Assembly (NCBI GenBank): GCA_016218905.1 | Contig: JACRCS010000294.1 | Span: forward strand, 1-6,483 | DNA from: Deltaproteobacteria bacterium | GTDB lineage: Bacteria; Desulfobacterota_C; Deferrisomatia; Deferrisomatales; JACRMM01 | DNA: 6,483 bases | Direction: 5' to 3' | Shown: positions 4,270-6,483 of the stretch, piece after piece | Numbering within the stretch: position 1 is the first letter of the stretch | Layout: each line of letters begins with the position of its first letter | Made by a program: the position numbers and the translations under genes | The notes under the pieces: generated by a model | The model's input: only the letters and a program-made list of their open reading frames with translations | Told to the model about the DNA's origin: nothing | The model's database searches: none

Positions 4270-6483
4270 GGCGCCCGCGCCCGCAGATCCTCAAGACTGG
4301 GTCGACCTGCAGAAGCGGATCCTCGGGCTGGGAGAGCAGTCGGTCCGCAAGAACTACTACTCCGACCTGCAGCGCTTCCGGATCGTGCTCGACGACGTAC
4401 CCGAGGGGATCTTCGTGGTCGAGCTCTCCTCCGGCCTCGTCGCCGACGTGAACGAGGCGGCGTGTCGGCGCTTCGGTATCACCCACGAGCAGACCGCGGG
4501 CAAGGTCCCCCTCGTCCAGATTCTCGGGGAAGAGCTCCGCCCCCGACTCGCCCCCGAACCCGCAGAGGAAGTTGTCACGGTCTCCTTGCGTCAGCCTGAC
4601 GGACGTGCGTTTCCGGCCGAAGTCACGGCCCGGAAGGTGACCTTTGGCGGGAGGGCCTACGCCGTCCTCCTCGTCCGCGACCTCAGCGAGCGAATCCAGG
4701 CGCAGCGTGCCCTTCGGCGGAGCGAGGAGCGGTTCCGGGGGATCTTCGAAAACGCCGGCGTGGGCGTCTCGCTGCTCGACGGCGACGGGCGCTGGATCCG
4801 CGCGAACGACGTCCTCCAGCGCATCCTCGGCTACACGGAGGCGGAGCTCGTCGGAAGGTCCCTCCGAGACATCACGCATCCCGACGACATCGCGCTCGAG
4901 ACAGCAGAGCACGAACGGCTCGTCCGGGGGAAGACGAGCGCCTACACGGTAGAGAAGCGGTACCTGCGGCCTGATGGCACGGAGGTCTGGGTGCTCGTCA
5001 CGCGTTCGCTCATGCCCGGAACGGAGGAAGAGGCCTCGCCGGTCGTGATCTCCATCGTGCAGGAGATCGGCGAGCGAGTCCGGGCCGAGAGGGCGTTGCG
5101 GGAGAGCGAAGAGCGCTTCCGGCTCGCGTCCCAGGCCGCGAACGACATCATCTGGGACCTGGACCTGTTTACGAACAGGATCGGCTGGAACGAGGCCATG
5201 GGAACGCTCCTCGGCTACCCGGAGCAGGCGAGCGGCGAGACGAGCTTGGACTGGTGGGAGAGCCGCGTGCATCCGGAAGACCGGCCGCGGGTGGCCCAGA
5301 GCCTGCGGCAAGCGATTGCTGAAGGGTCCACGTGGGAGGAGGAGTACCGGTTCCTGCGTAGCGACGGCGCCTACGCCAACATCCTCGACCGGGGAACGGT
5401 CATTCGCCGGGGGGACGGCGCGGCCGTCCGGATGGTCGGGGCGATGATCGACCTCACGGCCCGGATCGAGTCCGAGAGGGCGCTGCGGGAGAGCGAGGCG
5501 CAATTCCGGCAGCTCTCCGAAGCGCTGCCGCAGCTCGTTTGGATGACCGCACCCGATGGTCACCTCCAGTACGTCAACGAGCGCTGGCACCAGTACACGG
5601 GGAGGGCCGAACCGCCCTGCCGCGAGTCGTGGATGGAGGACTTGCACCCAGAGGACCGAGAGCGAACCGTGGAAGGGTGGAGCGAGAGCGTTGGGACCGG
5701 TAAGCCCTACCACGTCGAATACCGGCTCCGCCGAGCGGATGGGGAGTACCGCTGGTTCCTCGCCCGGGCTCTCGCCGTGCGCGACGAGACGGGGCGGATC
5801 GTCCGCTGGTTCGGGAGCAGCACGGACATCCAAGATCTCCGTCAGGCCCAGGAAGACGTGAAGGAGAGCGAGGAGCGGTTCCGGGGGGTCTTCGAGAACG
5901 CGGCCGTGGGCGCGATCATCGCTGACGCGGAACACCGGCTCAAACTCGTCAACACCCGGGTGTCCGCTCTGCTCGGGTACGAGCCCGGGGAGCTCGTCGG
6001 AAAGCATTGCCTGGAGCTGGCCCACCACGACGACCGTGAGGCCAAACGGGAGGCAGACGAGCGGCTGGCCCGCGGCGAGGTGCAGAGCTTCAGCATGGAC
6101 CAACGCTACTGCCGGAAGGACGGCACTCCGGTCTGGGTCAACGTGACAAACTCGTGCCTCCGGGCGGACAGCGGCGACCAGTGCCACGAATCCGTCTCGA
6201 TCGTTCAGGACATCTCCGCCCGCAAGCGCTTCGAAGAGGAGCTTCGCGCCGCCAAACAAGCCGCCGACAGAGCAAACGAGGCCAAGAGCGAGTTCCTGGC
6301 CAAGATGTCCCACGAGATCCGCACTCCGATGAACGGGATCATCGGCATGACCGACCTCGCCCTCATGGAAGGGTGTTCTCCGAGAGCCGAAGAGTTCCTC
6401 GTGCTCGCCAAGCAGTCGGCGAAGTCCCTCCTCGACATCATCAACGACATCCTGGACCTCTCGAAGATCGAAGCCGGGCGGAC
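4253..6483 (+). CDS. Cytoplasmic multi-PAS sensor histidine kinase, ErcS-like (partial, 3' end outside window)
   Basis: 743 codons are visible and the frame runs off the window. Five PAS domains lie in tandem at about residues 41-149, 158-280, 286-408, 416-533 and 540-660. They are joined by short helical linkers with a recurring SEERFR or SEAQFR motif, as expected for stacked signalling coiled coils. PAS3 and PAS4 have the PAS_3 look ([32 protein letters not shown]). A HisKA domain begins near 677 with [20 protein letters not shown]; His687 is the likely phospho-acceptor. The ATPase domain, and any receiver or HPt domains, would follow; the [12 protein letters not shown] form is common in hybrid kinases. 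No signal peptide or transmembrane segment is visible, so it should be a soluble sensor of an internal signal. The start at 4253 has a consensus GGAGGTGA site. The 17-nt overlap with ercA suggests an ErcA/ErcS-type pair. The PAS ligands cannot be told from sequence; no LOV cysteine motif is seen. Confidence 0.92.
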   Translation, partial: MKSPCEAPAPADPQDWVDLQKRILGLGEQSVRKNYYSDLQRFRIVLDDVPEGIFVVELSSGLVADVNEAACRRFGITHEQTAGKVPLVQILGEELRPRLAPEPAEEVVTVSLRQPDGRAFPAEVTARKVTFGGRAYAVLLVRDLSERIQAQRALRRSEERFRGIFENAGVGVSLLDGDGRWIRANDVLQRILGYTEAELVGRSLRDITHPDDIALETAEHERLVRGKTSAYTVEKRYLRPDGTEVWVLVTRSLMPGTEEEASPVVISIVQEIGERVRAERALRESEERFRLASQAANDIIWDLDLFTNRIGWNEAMGTLLGYPEQASGETSLDWWESRVHPEDRPRVAQSLRQAIAEGSTWEEEYRFLRSDGAYANILDRGTVIRRGDGAAVRMVGAMIDLTARIESERALRESEAQFRQLSEALPQLVWMTAPDGHLQYVNERWHQYTGRAEPPCRESWMEDLHPEDRERTVEGWSESVGTGKPYHVEYRLRRADGEYRWFLARALAVRDETGRIVRWFGSSTDIQDLRQAQEDVKESEERFRGVFENAAVGAIIADAEHRLKLVNTRVSALLGYEPGELVGKHCLELAHHDDREAKREADERLARGEVQSFSMDQRYCRKDGTPVWVNVTNSCLRADSGDQCHESVSIVQDISARKRFEEELRAAKQAADRANEAKSEFLAKMSHEIRTPMNGIIGMTDLALMEGCSPRAEEFLVLAKQSAKSLLDIINDILDLSKIEAGR
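4721..4741 (+). repeat. Copy 1 of a 21-bp direct repeat at the start of PAS2 (copy 2 at 5867-5887)
   Basis: The bases encoding SEERFRG at the start of PAS2 are identical over 21 bp to those at the start of PAS5 (5867-5887). The following codons stay very similar (IFENAGVG against VFENAAVG). It belongs to the coding sequence and marks related PAS units rather than a mobile element. Confidence 0.75.
5085..5109 (+). repeat. Copy 1 of a 25-bp linker repeat before PAS3 (copy 2 at 5472-5496)
   Basis: The segment encoding AERALRESE before PAS3 differs at one base of 25 from the segment before PAS4 (5472-5496, SERALRESE). Together with the PAS2/PAS5 repeat it indicates growth of the sensor array by duplication of linker-PAS units, or recent homogenisation of the linkers. 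Confidence 0.7.

Noticed and set aside
4208..6313. A 701-codon open frame on the minus strand opposite the sensor kinase
   Set aside because: It is the antisense shadow of a GC-rich gene: its repeated segments mirror the PAS repeats, it has no recognisable domain, and the sense strand encodes a clear kinase.

Overview
The window is GC-rich chromosomal DNA with tightly packed genes and strong GGAGG-type ribosome binding sites. No rRNA, tRNA, CRISPR array or transposase was seen. A LivF/LivG transporter, a DUF2889 protein, an ErcA-type alcohol dehydrogenase and a cytoplasmic multi-PAS kinase together point to a Gram-negative, proteobacteria-like or related environmental lineage (Desulfobacterota- or Methylomirabilota-like are possible). 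This placement is inference from gene content only.

Left part, minus strand (about 2088 down to 1): a compact operon read right to left. An extended -10 promoter overlaps a perfect 17-bp palindrome. It is followed by an XRE-cupin regulator (1985-1437), livF (1429-635, GTG start) and livG (612 to beyond base 1). These are the two ATPase subunits of a branched-chain amino acid (HAAT) type ABC importer; the permeases and binding protein would lie outside the window. The regulator and livF are 7 nt apart, and the livF ribosome binding site lies on the regulator's stop codon, so the regulator is part of the transporter transcript.

Middle, plus strand: a divergent DUF2889 gene (2240-2788) follows a leader with a possible 34-codon small ORF (2146-2250) that overlaps its start. 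A strong hairpin (2815-2861) probably ends this unit. The 314-nt gap to 3102 holds no convincing gene.

Right part, plus strand: an ErcA-like iron-type alcohol dehydrogenase (3103-4269) overlaps by 17 nt the start of a large sensor kinase (4253 to beyond the window end). The kinase has five PAS domains and a HisKA domain with phospho-acceptor His687. The pairing matches the ErcA/ErcS sensory module known from the Pseudomonas aeruginosa ethanol-oxidation regulatory network. It is the most interesting system here: a dehydrogenase-fold protein probably made in step with, and feeding signal to, a soluble PAS kinase.
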